Both the position numbers and the translations under genes were made by a program. A DNA stretch of 64,000 nucleotides from Gonatopus flavifemur. Its lineage: Eukaryota; Arthropoda; Insecta; Hymenoptera; Dryinidae. The notes beneath the pieces were generated by a model that ran no database searches, was not told where the DNA came from, and saw only the letters and a program-made list of their open reading frames with translations. The stretch lies in the NCBI GenBank assembly GCA_018340375.1, contig JAFFJZ010000004.1:25828001-25892000 (forward strand), in the 5' to 3' direction. Shown here one piece after another: positions 11,563-22,418 of this stretch (the first letter of the stretch is position 1; every line of letters begins with the position of its first letter).

Positions 11563-13118
11563 ATGTCCAAGAAACTGACGAGACAGTTCTTTTTGTGTCC
11601 TATCTTTGGCCATCCGAAGGATTCTCTGCCACATAATCTCCCAACATACGAGGATATGCTTCGAAATTTTTTCGAAGAGAGGTTCAAATTAGCCAGTGAG
11701 CTCAACAACACAGAAGTGAGTTTTTCAGTTGTTAAAAAGTCCGTGGCACAGGAAGTGAACCTTATTTTCGAAGACGCGTCAATCCCTACAGTTCCCTTTT
11801 ATAAGATTGTCCAGCTAATTGATGCTTACTATGATCAGTATTGTAAGTTTATGAAATCTCACCATCGAGACAAGGCACAACCAAATTTCAAAAAAAGAGT
11901 TGATGAGTTCAAAAGTGAAGCAACGAGACTCCTTGATGTCTCAGCTTGCAAATGTGCGATGATTTTGAATTGCTCTTGTAAGAAGAGAAAAGAGCCGCAA
12001 TAGAAGTGAGTTACAAAACAAAAGTCAACAGGATTCAGATGAGCTACGTGGTATTCATTTCGACGAAGGAAAAGATGGTACCGTAGTTATAGAAAGAATC
12101 AAATCAAAACAGTTTCGCCGAACAGGGGAAAAGGAACATTATTCTATCATACAAGAGCCGGGTTCTGTTTATTTATGTCACTTGTCCCCAAATTCCGGGT
12201 CTGCTAAAGACATTGCATCTATCATTCTATCATATCTTACTGAAAACGGCATTCCACTAGAATCGTTGGCTGTGATTGTACAAATACCAATACAGGGTGA
12301 AAAAGTAGTGTTATTAGACAACTTGAAGTGCATCTTGGACGAACATGACAATGAGCTGTTTGTTTACCCCATTTTATTGAGTTACCTCTCCATCATGTCT
12401 TTCAATATTTGGATGGGGGAACAACTGGCCCAAAATCATTTGGTGGACCAATTAGGAGACGTTCCAAGGGTCATGAGAAACTCTCAGTAGTAGATTTCCA
12501 ACCAATTGATTGTGACATCCCAGTAGTGGACAGAAAACTGTTGAGCAAAAACCAAAGATATCTTTTCGACATGAGTCAAGCAGTTATAAATGGCAACGTT
12601 CCGAAGAAGTTATTTAATCGTGGCCCTGACCCGATCTCACACGCCAGGTAGCACACTTGTGCTGATAGAGTCCTTCGACTATATGCAAATGTGAAAAATC
12701 CCTCAGAAGCTTCAAAAGATATCGTCAGATTCATTTCTAAATCTACATGCCTGTCTGGTTTGAAATAAAGTGCAGTAAGTACATTACAGAGGAGCCTATT
12801 CATGTATACAGAGCAATTGAAACATGTCAATACTTGTCAGATGATCTGAAAAAAGTAGTGTTCCCTGTAATCGAACAGAACTCGGTTTTTGCCTACCCTG
12901 AAAATTTACTGTTGGTTATGATCTTTCATGATAGGAGAAATGTAAGAGAGTTAGGATTGAGCAAAGTGTTGAAAGCCAGGCAGTGTGTTTCGGAAGGTAA
13001 AAATATCAGGAACTTCATCACTCCTGCTTTGAATTTCAATGCTCTAGATTATTCAGAAATGATAGATTGGAACCTGACAAAATCATCATCTCCACCTCCT
13101 TTGGAGAGTTACAGATGA
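11563..13118 (+). pseudogene. Broken gene of an arthropod transposon-associated family (Cc8L18.2-like)
   Basis: Remains of one protein in three frames. The N-terminal part (ATG 11563 to TAG 12001) ends in a Cys cluster of the form CKCxMxxNCSCKKRK. A second block (about 12138-12285) contains EHYSIIQEPGS and SPNSGSAKDI. A frameshift near 12285 leads to a block with several internal stops and the words YLDGGTTGPKSFGGPI and DFQPIDCDIPVVDRKLLSK (to about 12651). A last block (about 12665-13118) contains WFEIKCSKYI, HVYRAIETCQYLSDDLKKVV and LLLVMIFHDRRNVRELGL. From memory this layout matches an uncharacterised family found in many arthropods and also reported among bracovirus-associated genes (Cc8L18.2-like); that name is recalled, not searched. 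The middle region could be an RNase-H-like transposase core, which is inference. At least two frame changes and several stops make it dead. Confidence 0.72.
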
Positions 13119-13177
13119 TGAAATTCACTCCGTTATAAATTCAGGTAATATACCGAACTGGGAAATCAAAGAATTTC

Positions 13178-13262
13178 CCTGCCATAGGCAAGCTGTCGAG
13201 CGGTGCATTAAATTAGTGACGGAAACTTCGCTCCAAGTATGCGGGTTCGAATCGAGTGATGG
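13178..13262 (+). repeat. tRNA-like sequence (SINE or tRNA-derived remnant)
   Basis: An A-box-like CAAGCTGTCGAGCGG at about 13189 is followed some 45 bases later by a B-box-like GGGTTCGAATC at about 13242, the spacing and wording of a long-variable-arm tRNA. The acceptor ends (GCCATAG and TGATGG) pair only partly, and the T-stem is broken. It lies inside the decayed transposon, just downstream of the gene remnant. This is probably a tRNA-derived fragment rather than a working tRNA. Confidence 0.35.
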
Positions 13263-13832
13263 ATCCATCAGAATAACATTGGAATCTTATTAGTAGATCT
13301 ACAATGCCTGATTCCACGAAGAAGGCTGATTATGAGTTGGTTTCAACGAGCAAATCTTGGAAAAATGATTGAAAAATGATAATGATAGCGTTAATAAGTC
13401 CGAAAATGAGAAGAGGAAATATATCTTTGTAAAAGCGAAGAGCTACATATTTGTAACTTTGGACCAAACCTTATCTTCTTTCGAATTTACTAAAAACACC
13501 GAAAAACGGGTTCTTTTTATGGATTCGCGGAGATTCGACGCGATTGGGGAATATTTTGTATATATAGAAATATTCTTTCTTCTCGTTTAGCACTAGCAGT
13601 TCCAACGTTCCTAAACTTTAGCGTTGAAAATCAAAACGGGTGGCAAATTTTAAAAAATTATGAAAAAATGATGAAATTCATCATTTTGTTGAATCTTTCG
13701 ACGCTTTGCGGGACCGGAAGACATTATCTGATCTTGATAAGTTCTTTCTGTTTTCCGTGTATTCACCAATCGCAACTCTCCCGTACTATAGTGACTCGGA
13801 AATATCAAACTGAATTTTTTCGCATCACCCTA

Positions 13833-14496
13833 CCGCATATGTTCTCGAAGCCCAGTTCCATGATCTTGTTGACTAACATGTTTTATGTACTGTTATAAGA
13901 CAAGATTACTGTATACCTCCCAGATAGTTACCTTCCGTCATACCGAGTGAAAATTGCGACCCACCATGGATTGTGTATTTCAAGTATAAGCAACAGATGT
14001 ATGCAAACCTGTGTATAGTTTAGCGCACACTTATAATATATGAAATCATGGATTGCCGACAGCTTGTACTTGAAGTTAATTATACGTCTCAGTTTTACCA
14101 CAACATGAAATTTTCTTACGTTCAATCAGCTTTTTTTTCATTTCAATTTTAGTTAAGTGGATTTTATCGTCTCATCAATCTGCTTTCTTTCCGGATTTTT
14201 CGTTCTTCAAATGATGAGAGTTGGAACATATTCATACTCTCCTCGACTAAAAGTGATGTTTCATTTATTGAATAAATTGAATGTTCAAATTTTCTTCATC
14301 ACTTAGGTATCAATACAATACCCCGATACAATTGAATTCACTGAAATTGTAGTCATGTTTGAATGAAACGAGATTCAACCTTTCGAAATCTAAATACATT
14401 CAAATCGAGAAGTGCTAATGAGACGTACCATAACTTTCGCTTCCATTTATCTCTGATGTACACATTTATGGGTTCATGATATGATATTTCCATGTA
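13833..14496. other. Non-coding spacer
   Basis: AT-rich DNA; no gene or repeat boundary recognised. Confidence 0.35.
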
Positions 14497-14749
14497 CACT
14501 GTAAAAAATAATTGTGAAATTTTCCACCAAAAAATGACGGAAAAAAAGTTCCTCCATAGATGGGGAATTTTATCACAATAATTTAGTGGAATTTTCCTCC
14601 ATTTGCGGAGAATTCAGCAACCAAAAGACGAAATCATTCCTCAAAGTGGTGAAGAAATTCTTCATTTCTGATAGAAGAACAATTCCCTCACGATGAGGGG
14701 ATGAAATCAACCAACAGTGTGAAGAAAAACTCCTCACATTTTCACAGGG
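14497..14749. mobile_element. MITE, CACTGTAAAAAAT ends, copy 1
   Basis: Begins CACTGTAAAAAATAATTGTG and ends CACATTTTCACAGGG, flanked by TA on both sides (14495-14496 and 14750-14751). The same sequence, diverged but collinear, occurs at 30117-30347 with shared blocks CAGATGGGGAATTT or its variant, CAACAGTGTGAAGAAAAA, and a TTCCTCA/GTGGTG core. It has no coding capacity and belongs to the CAC-ended group with 2-bp duplications. Confidence 0.82.
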
Positions 14750-15582
14750 TATGGACTTCCTTAACTCTAAATACGGAATCAAGTACATGAAAGAGAGGAA
14801 TAATTATAGCAACTACTTACACAGTTGATTTTTCACCATCTTTCAGAGCAATTGGATTACCTATCTAGTTAGTTGCCTCAACTAACCCGATAGTCGCATG
14901 AACTAACATAAGAACTTCGTAATCAACAAAGCATTCATGTTAGTTAGTGCTAATTGTAGTGTCAATTGAGCCAATTGATATGTTACTTGTGCTGACTACT
15001 AAATAGTTGCAAGAAGTACTTCTGTAGATAGAAAATCGACTATATGAGCAGTTGTTACATCAACTATTCCTTTTCTTCCATGTATATAACAATTTGAGAT
15101 GTTAGACTTTCAAAAAATACATAAATAATTGTCACGGAAGACCCTCCCTCATGACAAAAGTATCAATTCGAGTACTACTCGTATCAAGTCCTTGAGCTAA
15201 TACTTTTTTTGTTATGAGGGATAACTTTTTACGCAGCCAGTAATATGTATCACAACAATATTAGTTTCGATTCATTTTCAGCTCGATCATCTGGAATGTG
15301 TTTAGAATTTCTGTTCTGAAGATACTAATTTGCGTAAATCATATCAAACATTTTCTTGCTTCCAAAGAATTCCCTTCGCATTAAAAAAATCTTTCCTCTA
15401 TTTAGAATTTGATACTCTTGTATAGAAAAATCTTTGCTGTATTAAGTGTACATTATTTTGAATTGAAAACATCTGTTTCCAGAGTGAATGAATTTTTTAT
15501 TAAAGAAAACCTTAGTACGGATTACTTAACATGTAATTTCTATGAATGATGAAAAAATTTCTATACATAATATTTCACGTTG
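14750..15582. other. Non-coding; short AGTTAGT-motif cluster
   Basis: Between about 14860 and 15070 the words TAGTTAGTTGC, CAACTAAC and their inverts recur, which looks like the interior of an old foldback MITE, but I could not fix the ends. The rest is featureless. Confidence 0.3.
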
Positions 15583-15785
15583 CTAAAGTTTGAATCGTTT
15601 ACAGAAACGAAACGAAAATTCAAACCCACAAAATTTGAAAAATGCTCATCATTTGACTTTCCAAATTGACTCTTTGGAACTGAAAACGTCGTTTCAGAAA
15701 TGTACTGCGAAATTTTGGGTCTTCAACATTTGAGTATTTCGTTATTCGATTACTAATTCGTTTCAATAAAAAATTCAAACTTCAG
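15583..15785. mobile_element. MITE with GAAGTTTGAATCGTTT ends, copy 1
   Basis: Terminal inverted repeats CTAAAGTTTGAATCGTTT (15583) and its mirrored version ending at 15785. The copy at 39005-39219 matches in inverted orientation over the whole length, including GAAACGAAACGAAAATTCAAA, TTTTGGGTCTTCAAC and GAGTATTTCGTTATTCGATT. Non-coding. Superfamily not assigned. Confidence 0.78.
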
Positions 15786-17550
15786 TCACATAATGTTTCT
15801 ATAATCTTAGGATTTCGAGGCGTTGTTTGGAAAATATTTAATATAATGGCTGATGTGTATAAGCACTTTGCAGAAAGAATATTTTCTCAGGTATTTTAAA
15901 CATATCAAGTTGGAAATTTGGGCTCATCTGGAACATAATTTTTGAACCGTATGACAATATTTCCATTTACCTACAAAGAATAATACGCATAATGGATGTC
16001 TCTCAGTTTTGGGAAGCTAATGGAAAGAACTATTGAATTTATCAGTTCAAGATATTCTAGTGGTTTATGGTGATTCACTTCCAAAAATGAATTACCAAAT
16101 CATTATTTTAATGAATGAATTACTGTTTTGTGGTCTTCACATACCCATGCATTGACATTCCGTTAAACGTTTCAAGTTGTGGAATCGTATACTTTTTCAA
16201 CGTTGATTCGGTATCTGAGGAACCAGTGTCCACTCACGTACTGCATCACCAATAAAACGTGACCTCCATAAGAAATGAGGAACGGCTGCAGCAATGCTTA
16301 TGAGTGATAGGTATCAATCTTTTTCCCTTCAACAGATTCACCTTAAAATATGTCACAAGCTTCATGCATTCGTCTCATAAAGAAGGAGTGTCATGTATCG
16401 TTGAAATGCAAATTCAAGCGATAGATAGTGGAGCAGAGCGTAATGCTTTTTGAGAATTCTCCGGAAAGAATTTGGAAAGAAGAACTCGGAACAAAATTGT
16501 GAAGGAAATATGCGGGTTTCAAACTTCTCACTCTTGAATCATTTTCAGTAATGGAATAGAAGCTCAATGCTCAGCGATATCCCTCATTCAATTTTTGTTC
16601 CTTCATAAAACACAAAAAATCCAATTTATATTGAAGAAGGAACACCAACGTTGTTGATAAGAAGATTCTGCCGCGTTGGATCCGCATTCTGGAATATAAT
16701 ACGTCGAGTTCACCGCGTTTAAATAACTATATACACCGAGAGAAATTGAGGGGCTACATGCAATAACTCGACAAGCACTCGAGCACGTTTGAGATCTGAT
16801 CCGGAAGACCAGCAAAATGAAAAATAAAAAATATAGCCTGTTAGAACTCATCAAAATACACATTTTTCTCGTGAGAAGGTTTTTTTACCATCAATAGTTC
16901 GTAAGATAAACATTGAAAAGTGAAAATTTTTATTTCTCGAAATAACTTTGCGATTATTCTGCGGGAAGTCATTGGAATGATTCGAAATTTGATATACAGC
17001 TTTTTGAGATTTACAGATTATTGATCCCTGAAACAACGATCATTTCAATTTGTTGAAATATTCCATCATTCAATGAATATTTGATAATAAACAAAAGCTA
17101 TTGAGAACACACGTATGCGAGTTTCTACGGAAAAAGAGTCAAGGGGATGTTCGATACGAAAAAACTCAAAGCAACAAAATTGTGCGTCAAAGTTCGAAGA
17201 AGTTTTCTTAGAAGTTTCAGATCAATCGAGTGAAAAATGTGGAAGATATTCAACAAAACCCAACAAGCGTCGTATGGCATCGTGTATCGTAGTTGAATGC
17301 TTACCGATTACTGTGAAAAATTGTAAATTTGATCAGGCTTTTCTTGTCGTTATAGTAAATTTCATTCTGTTCCTCGGTTACAAACTACTATAGTAAATTT
17401 AAGGGGGTATCTGGTCTAGACGCACGAACTTCAAGTGTTTTTTCAAGTGCGATAAAAAAACAAACAACATTTTCAGTATCCATTTTTCCCTTAGATATTC
17501 ATTCATGTTCTGACAATGAACACTGAAATTTCCAGTGAAAAACATCAAGA
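15786..17550. other. Non-coding, AT-rich
   Basis: No recognisable gene. Short open frames around 16603-16863 and 17115-17393 have no domain that I can name. A word TATACACCGAGAGAAATTG near 16730 resembles the CAC-type MITE end, but no partner was found. Confidence 0.33.
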
Positions 17551-19072
17551 ATTAAAGAAGTTACAAAGGGACAGAGTGGAGGGTAAAAAAAAATCATCCA
17601 CCCTGGTTGACATGATTGCGGTGGTTCTATAAAAGTTCGATAAAGTGTACCGCGAGGCAATAACCTTGTGAGAAGTTAACAACACAAGTAAAACACTACA
17701 CCGCACATAATTATTCACAAATTGACACTCGCGAGAAGCTCGAGTGATCACAAACCGTGCGCGAAAAAGATGACAGCTGGTTATAAACAAAATCTTCCAT
17801 CCATCTTGTATATAGTCTGGGCGCACCACGCATGTGCGAAGTGAGTTCAAGAAATGTATCGATCGATTCGAGTGCGATCCTCGAGCGAGAACGTTTCGTT
17901 TCGCAATCGATAGGCGGCAGACGGATTGCTCACGGAGGGGAAAAACTCAAGTGAGGAATAAGAGGAGGTGCTGGAGCGAAAATCACTCTTCTATCCCGAT
18001 CGAGTCTGCTTGAACAGGACCGATCGTTAGGGTGCCATCCCATGGAATAAAAATTAACAACGGAACGGAACGTGCGGAATGAGCGGCACCAATCCAAGTC
18101 ATCCCGCTGTTTTTTCTTCCCTACTGTCCCATGAACGAAAAAATAGCGCAAAGCGGATTGCGGAACCAATAGATTTCCAGAATTTTTAGTGACTGTTACA
18201 TGAAATCGCATAAAACTAGACATACTTGAGAAGTGTCGGTGCCGCGGTCCGCTTTCCGCTACACTTTCCGTTCATGGGACAGTAGGGAAGAGAAAACAGC
18301 GGGATGACTTTAATTGGTGTCGCTCATTCCGCACGTTCCGTTCCATGGTTGACTTTCGTACCATGGGACGGCAACCTTAAGGTGAGAGAATCGCTCCACC
18401 GAGAAAAAGGGAGAGGACAGTCGGGTTGTGTGCCTGCACACGATCTTTAGATAGGCTCCCTAGGGAAAGGGGGAGGTCGGCAGGAAAGGAACCACCACCA
18501 GAGAGTTAAAACTGGTTAGGGCATTCACTGACAAAGATGGCTAGAATATTCCTTGGTCATTAGGGGCAAAAACTAGCCCAACCGGGGTTAGATAGCAGTC
18601 AACCTCTGATAGCTGATGATACATTGGAAAGACGCCTTGAATAAGCCGATTCCGTTAGGTCTCGAATAGATTCGCTCCTCATTGATCAAGACGATCACCG
18701 GTCACTTAGAAGTCAAGATCCCGGGGTCTGCAACGGTTTGGTCTCCTCCTGAGCCAATCCGCTTGTCTAGAATCATTAATTACTTGAATCATCACTACCT
18801 TGTTACTAGTCATTACTAGAGATCGAGTCATCGCGATTGATTGGGAATTAGAACACGGTTTCCGCATAGTTTCTCACAATAAGAGATTTGGTACGCGGCG
18901 CACCGCGTCTCACATTGTCAGAACCGCGCCTCGCGATGTAACTTTCCGCTGGATCCATCGTCACGATCGCGTGTGCACACGTCATAGGACTATAGCGTCG
19001 ACTACGTAGTCCAAAATCTGATTTAATTTTAGTCACCGTGACTTTGGAAAATTGTTCAAATAACCATTGAAG
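17551..19072. other. GC-richer block of unknown nature
   Basis: This block is visibly richer in G+C and CpG than its surroundings, with runs such as CATCCCGCTG, GGGAGGTCGGCAGG and CGATCACCGGTCAC. It contains a TATA-like TTCTATAAAAG at about 17627 and one foldback element (18030-18381). No reading frame is convincing. It could be a promoter/first-exon region of a host gene or part of a degraded retroelement; I cannot choose between them. Confidence 0.3.
18030..18381. mobile_element. Foldback element, GTCCCATGG arms
   Basis: Left arm 18030-18165 and right arm 18245-18381 are imperfect inverted copies. Shared blocks are CCGTCCCATGG-like ends, AACGGAACGTGCGGAATGAG, TCATCCCGCTGTTTTYTCTT and CTACTGTCCCATGAACG. 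About 80 bp separate the arms. It is non-coding and more GC-rich than most elements here. Confidence 0.7.
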
Positions 19073-19134
19073 TGCCCTGGTGAAAAAAATCTCTCTGAAA
19101 TCTTTCTGAATTCCTCTAAATCTCCGGGAATTTA

Positions 19135-20420
19135 CCAGGTGTGTAAGTATGACACCGGAATTTGCCCATAGGTGGTGCTAGATGTCGATGCAGTTACCGA
19201 CACATCACGTCAGCGGTGTCTTGTTATTGTATTGATATCCGACAAAGATTTCCAACTCACAATAACACGAGTTTCATTCAGTAGCATTAGTTTATTAGAG
19301 ATAAACATGTCGAGTTTTGTGCCAACGAATTACGATTTGCGGACAGCACTACTTTTCTGTTTTCATCTGAAGAAAACCGCAGCCGAATCGCATCGAATGC
19401 TTATGGAGGCGTTTGGTGAGCATGCTCTCGGTAAAACACAGTGTTTCGAGTGGTTCAAACGGTTCAAAAGTGGCGATTTTGACGTCGGGAACGAAGAACG
19501 TGGAAGACCACCGAAAAAGTTTGAAGATGCTGACCTGCAAGCCTTGTTGGACGAAGACGACGCTCAAACACAACAACAACTGGCGGATCAGTTAAAGGTG
19601 ACCCGAGAAGCCATCTCCCTTCGGTTGAAGGCCATGGGAAAGATACAAAATGTGGGGAAATGGGTTCCACATGAACTCAACGAAAGACAGCAGGAAAACC
19701 GCAAAACATCATGCGAAATGCTGCTCGCCAGGTTCCAAAGAGAGTCATTTCTCCATCGAATTGTGACTGGCGATGAAAAGTGGATATATTTCGAGAATCC
19801 TAAGCGCAAAAAGTCATGGGATACTCCGGGTGAACCATCAACATCGACGGCAAGACCAAACCGCTACGGACGAAAGACAATGCTGTGTGTTTGGTAGGAT
19901 CAGAAGGGCGTTATCTACTACGAGCTACTGAAACCTGGGGAAACTGTCAATACTCAACGCTACCGACAACAAATGATCGATTTGGATCAAGTTTTGCGTG
20001 AAAAACGACCAGAATACCAACAAAGACAACACAAGGTGATTTTGCTGCATGACGATGCACCAGCACACAAAGCAAAACAGGTCCAGGAAACGATAGAGTC
20101 TTGCTGTTGGGAGATTCTTCAGCACGCGCCTTACTCACTGGACCTTGCCCCATCCGATTACTACTTGTTTGCATCGATAGGACGCGCACTTGCTGAGCAG
20201 CGCTTTACTTCTTACGAAGATGTACGAAAATGGCTCGATGACTGGTTTGCCTCAAAAGAGCAACAGTTCTTTTGGCGCGGAATCCACAAATTGCCAGAAA
20301 GATGGAAAAAATGTATAGATAGCGCCGGACAATACTTTGAATGAGTTACTTTGTATCATATCATTACAATGAACGTGTTTTTTCTGTATAAAAATTCCGG
20401 TTTTGTACTTACACACCTGG
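19135..20420 (+). mobile_element. Mos1-like mariner element, 1286 bp
   Basis: Inverted ends of about 28 bp, CCAGGTGTGTAAGTA... at 19135 and its mirror ending at 20420, with TA on both sides (19133-19134 and 20421-20422). The total length of 1286 bp is what is known for Drosophila Mos1. It sits inside the TCTGAATT repeat element. Only one obvious inactivating change is seen in the transposase gene, so this is a recent arrival relative to most elements in the window. Confidence 0.93.
19307..20344 (+). pseudogene. Mariner transposase (mauritiana subfamily), one premature stop
   Basis: A DDE/D-type transposase gene of 345 codons, the length typical of Mos1. It would cut and paste the surrounding element in the nucleus. 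The ATG at 19307 starts MSSFVPTNYD, followed by paired helix-turn-helix DNA-binding regions (residues about 1-110) and the WVPHEL linker motif near residue 119. The catalytic residues are all present: Asp156 in TGDEKW, Asp249 in LHDDAPAH and Asp284 in LAPSDYYLF, giving the D,D34D spacing of mariners. Codon 197 is TAG (19895-19897) where relatives have a second Trp after VCVW, a one-base change from TGG. No frameshift is seen. The upstream open frame to 19172 lies in the element's leader and is not part of the protein. Confidence 0.93.
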
Positions 20421-21165
20421 TAATGTATTCAGATTTCAAAGCTTCCTCTGAATTCCTCCGAATTTCTCTGAATTTCTCTGAATCTTTCTAAATTCTTCTG
20501 AATATTTCTAAAAAATTCCACGTACAATTTTTCTCAATTTATCCACCTCTCTGAAGAGGAGACTTCTATCTGAAGTCTCTGAAACTTCCAGGAAGCCTCT
20601 GAAATACAGGACCAAGAATTGTACTGAATTCATTCCTCCCTTAATTTCCCAGACCCCCCCCCCCGGATCACTCTAAATTCCTCTGAATCTCTCTGAATTT
20701 TTCTGAAAAATCCCACGCACAATTTTTCCTAATTCACCTATCTCTGTGAGTCTCTGACACTCCCTGAATACCTCTGGAATCCTGAACCAAAAATTTAGCT
20801 GAATTAATTCCTCTCTGAATTTCTCTGAATTTCTCTGAATTCCTGTGAATCTCTTTGAATCTTTCTAAATTCCTCTTAATATTTCTGAAAGTGTCTGACA
20901 CTCCTTCAACGCCTCTGAAATGTAGGACCAAGAATTCTACTGAATTTGTTCCTCTCTGAATTTCCCAGAATTTCCCTGCCTTTCTCTGAGTTCCTCTGAA
21001 TTTTTCTGAATCCTTCTGAAAAATTCAAAGCACAAGTTCTCTCAATCCACTAGTCTCTGAAATCCTCTGAACCACGCTGAATTGCTCTGAATTTCTCTGA
21101 TTCTTTCTGAATCTCTCTGAAACGTGACATTTCCAGAGAGATTCAGAGAGATTTTTTTACCAGGG

Positions 21166-22418
21166 TGTCGTATCACAATTAGTTTTAAGCTTGATTTTCT
21201 TGTATACTCGAGTGACTTCTTTGATCAGCTGAATTTGTTGTCAAGATTCACTGAAATAAATTACTCTGTTCAAATTTCAAATTGTGTCTTGTCTAATTGA
21301 TTGATAATCTGTGATCCGCGTTCCCCACCTCATCAAAAACGAACCTTGGCCTCCCGACGAGCAAGAGGCATTCATTGGGGGCCAATTATTTAGTCTGAAT
21401 TGAAATCTATGAGCTGTGCTAGTTTTCATCAGATTCTGTGAACTGGGCTAATCTTCGTAGAAAGAGTCGATATAATCATGCATCATTCCTCATGTATATT
21501 TCTACTACATTATTTCATTTCATGACCATTTTTTCCACTAATTCAAAAAAATGAAAGCTCAAATCAATCCCCTGTGAAAAATTCCATTCTTAAATCACTT
21601 GCCAAACATCAGCAATAGCACGGATTGAGCACAGACGTGAACAATCATTTGATAGTGGGTTAGAGTTGCCAGTGAGTCATCGTCATATTTTCCATCACTT
21701 CTTTCGCTATTTGAGCAGGAATGGTACTATTGCCACTATTCCAGAGCTCACGCACGGTGAAATTTGGTTTGCCATTTTCACACGAAACCGTTCAACCATT
21801 AGATCGCTAGTTGAACAGACTCGGTTATAGGAACTCTCAAGGGGATACGAGCGGCCTGACAGTAGCCAAATCGTTCATGACAAACTACAGCTAAACACTT
21901 CATTCTAATCTAAATATCGCTCTGTGCAGCACTGCTCTGATTCCAGTAGAGCGACATTTTGATTCAAATGAAGCGTTTGCCCGTAGTTTGTTATAAACGA
22001 TTTGGCTGCTGCCATGCCGCTAGTATCATCTTAATAATATGAAATGTCAAAAAATAATAAAATCAAAGAAAATATAAAATGCTTGAAAGTTGTTTTTATG
22101 CCAAATCATGTCAAAAATGACAAAAAATTAGACAAATCTACGTCACACTATTTGGCCCAGAACAACTGAATTGGGCGTTGATGAATGAAATAACGTAGTT
22201 TTGTTCTAAAATTACGAAAAATGACAGCAAGGGAGTAGAAATGTAGTAGTTCGGTGTGCGAAGCGAAATGATGACCACTTTATTACGGAGAATAATGCAG
22301 GGTTATTTTCAACAGGGGACTTCAGGGCACTGGTTTATACACTGACCGGATAGTTCACGGGAACGTCTTGAGAGTCAATCATGGAAGAATAAGAACAAGG
22401 AAAGAGCGAAGCAGTGGA
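21166..22418. other. Non-coding spacer
   Basis: AT-rich DNA with no gene. Short inverted words around 21830-22020 (GCTAAACACTTCATTC..., with a mirrored GAATGAAGCGTTT-like partner) suggest a small decayed foldback, but the ends are unclear. Confidence 0.3.

Larger units (their letters stand above)
11048..13832 (+). mobile_element. Decayed DNA transposon with long terminal inverted repeats
   Basis: The left arm 11048-11250 (outermost TAGGGTGGTGCAACGAAATT) aligns with the reverse complement of the right arm ending at 13832 (outermost TAGGGTGATGCGAAAAAATT). Shared internal blocks include AGTTGCGATTGGTGAATACA, TCCCGCAAAGCGT and AAAATGATGAATT. After an indel of about 60 bp, similarity continues through the block GAATATTTCTRTATRTACAA, so the arms are at least about 230 bp. 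The motif GCATAT occurs at 11042-11047 and 13835-13840 and may be the remains of a target duplication; a TA duplication is also possible. Between the arms is one broken gene in the plus orientation. The superfamily is not clear to me. Confidence 0.85.
19075..21165. mobile_element. TCTGAATT tandem-repeat element with CCCTGGTGAAAAAA ends, split by a mariner
   Basis: CCCTGGTGAAAAAAATCTCT at 19075 is mirrored by AGAGATTTTTTTACCAGGG ending at 21165, and TG flanks both ends (19073-19074 and 21166-21167). The interior is a degenerate tandem array of an approximately 10-bp unit, TCTCTGAATT, with variants CCTCTGAATT and TTTCTGAATC (19095-19130 and 20430-21130). A complete mariner (19135-20420) is inserted at a TA, so without it the element is about 800 bp. 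The related-looking MITE at 23165-23286 has the same end motif. Confidence 0.8.

Noticed and set aside
11048..13832. Idea that the broken gene marks an integrated bracovirus segment
   Set aside because: Matched inverted arms and a single gene fit a transposon; no other virus-type genes or segment boundary motifs are present in the window.
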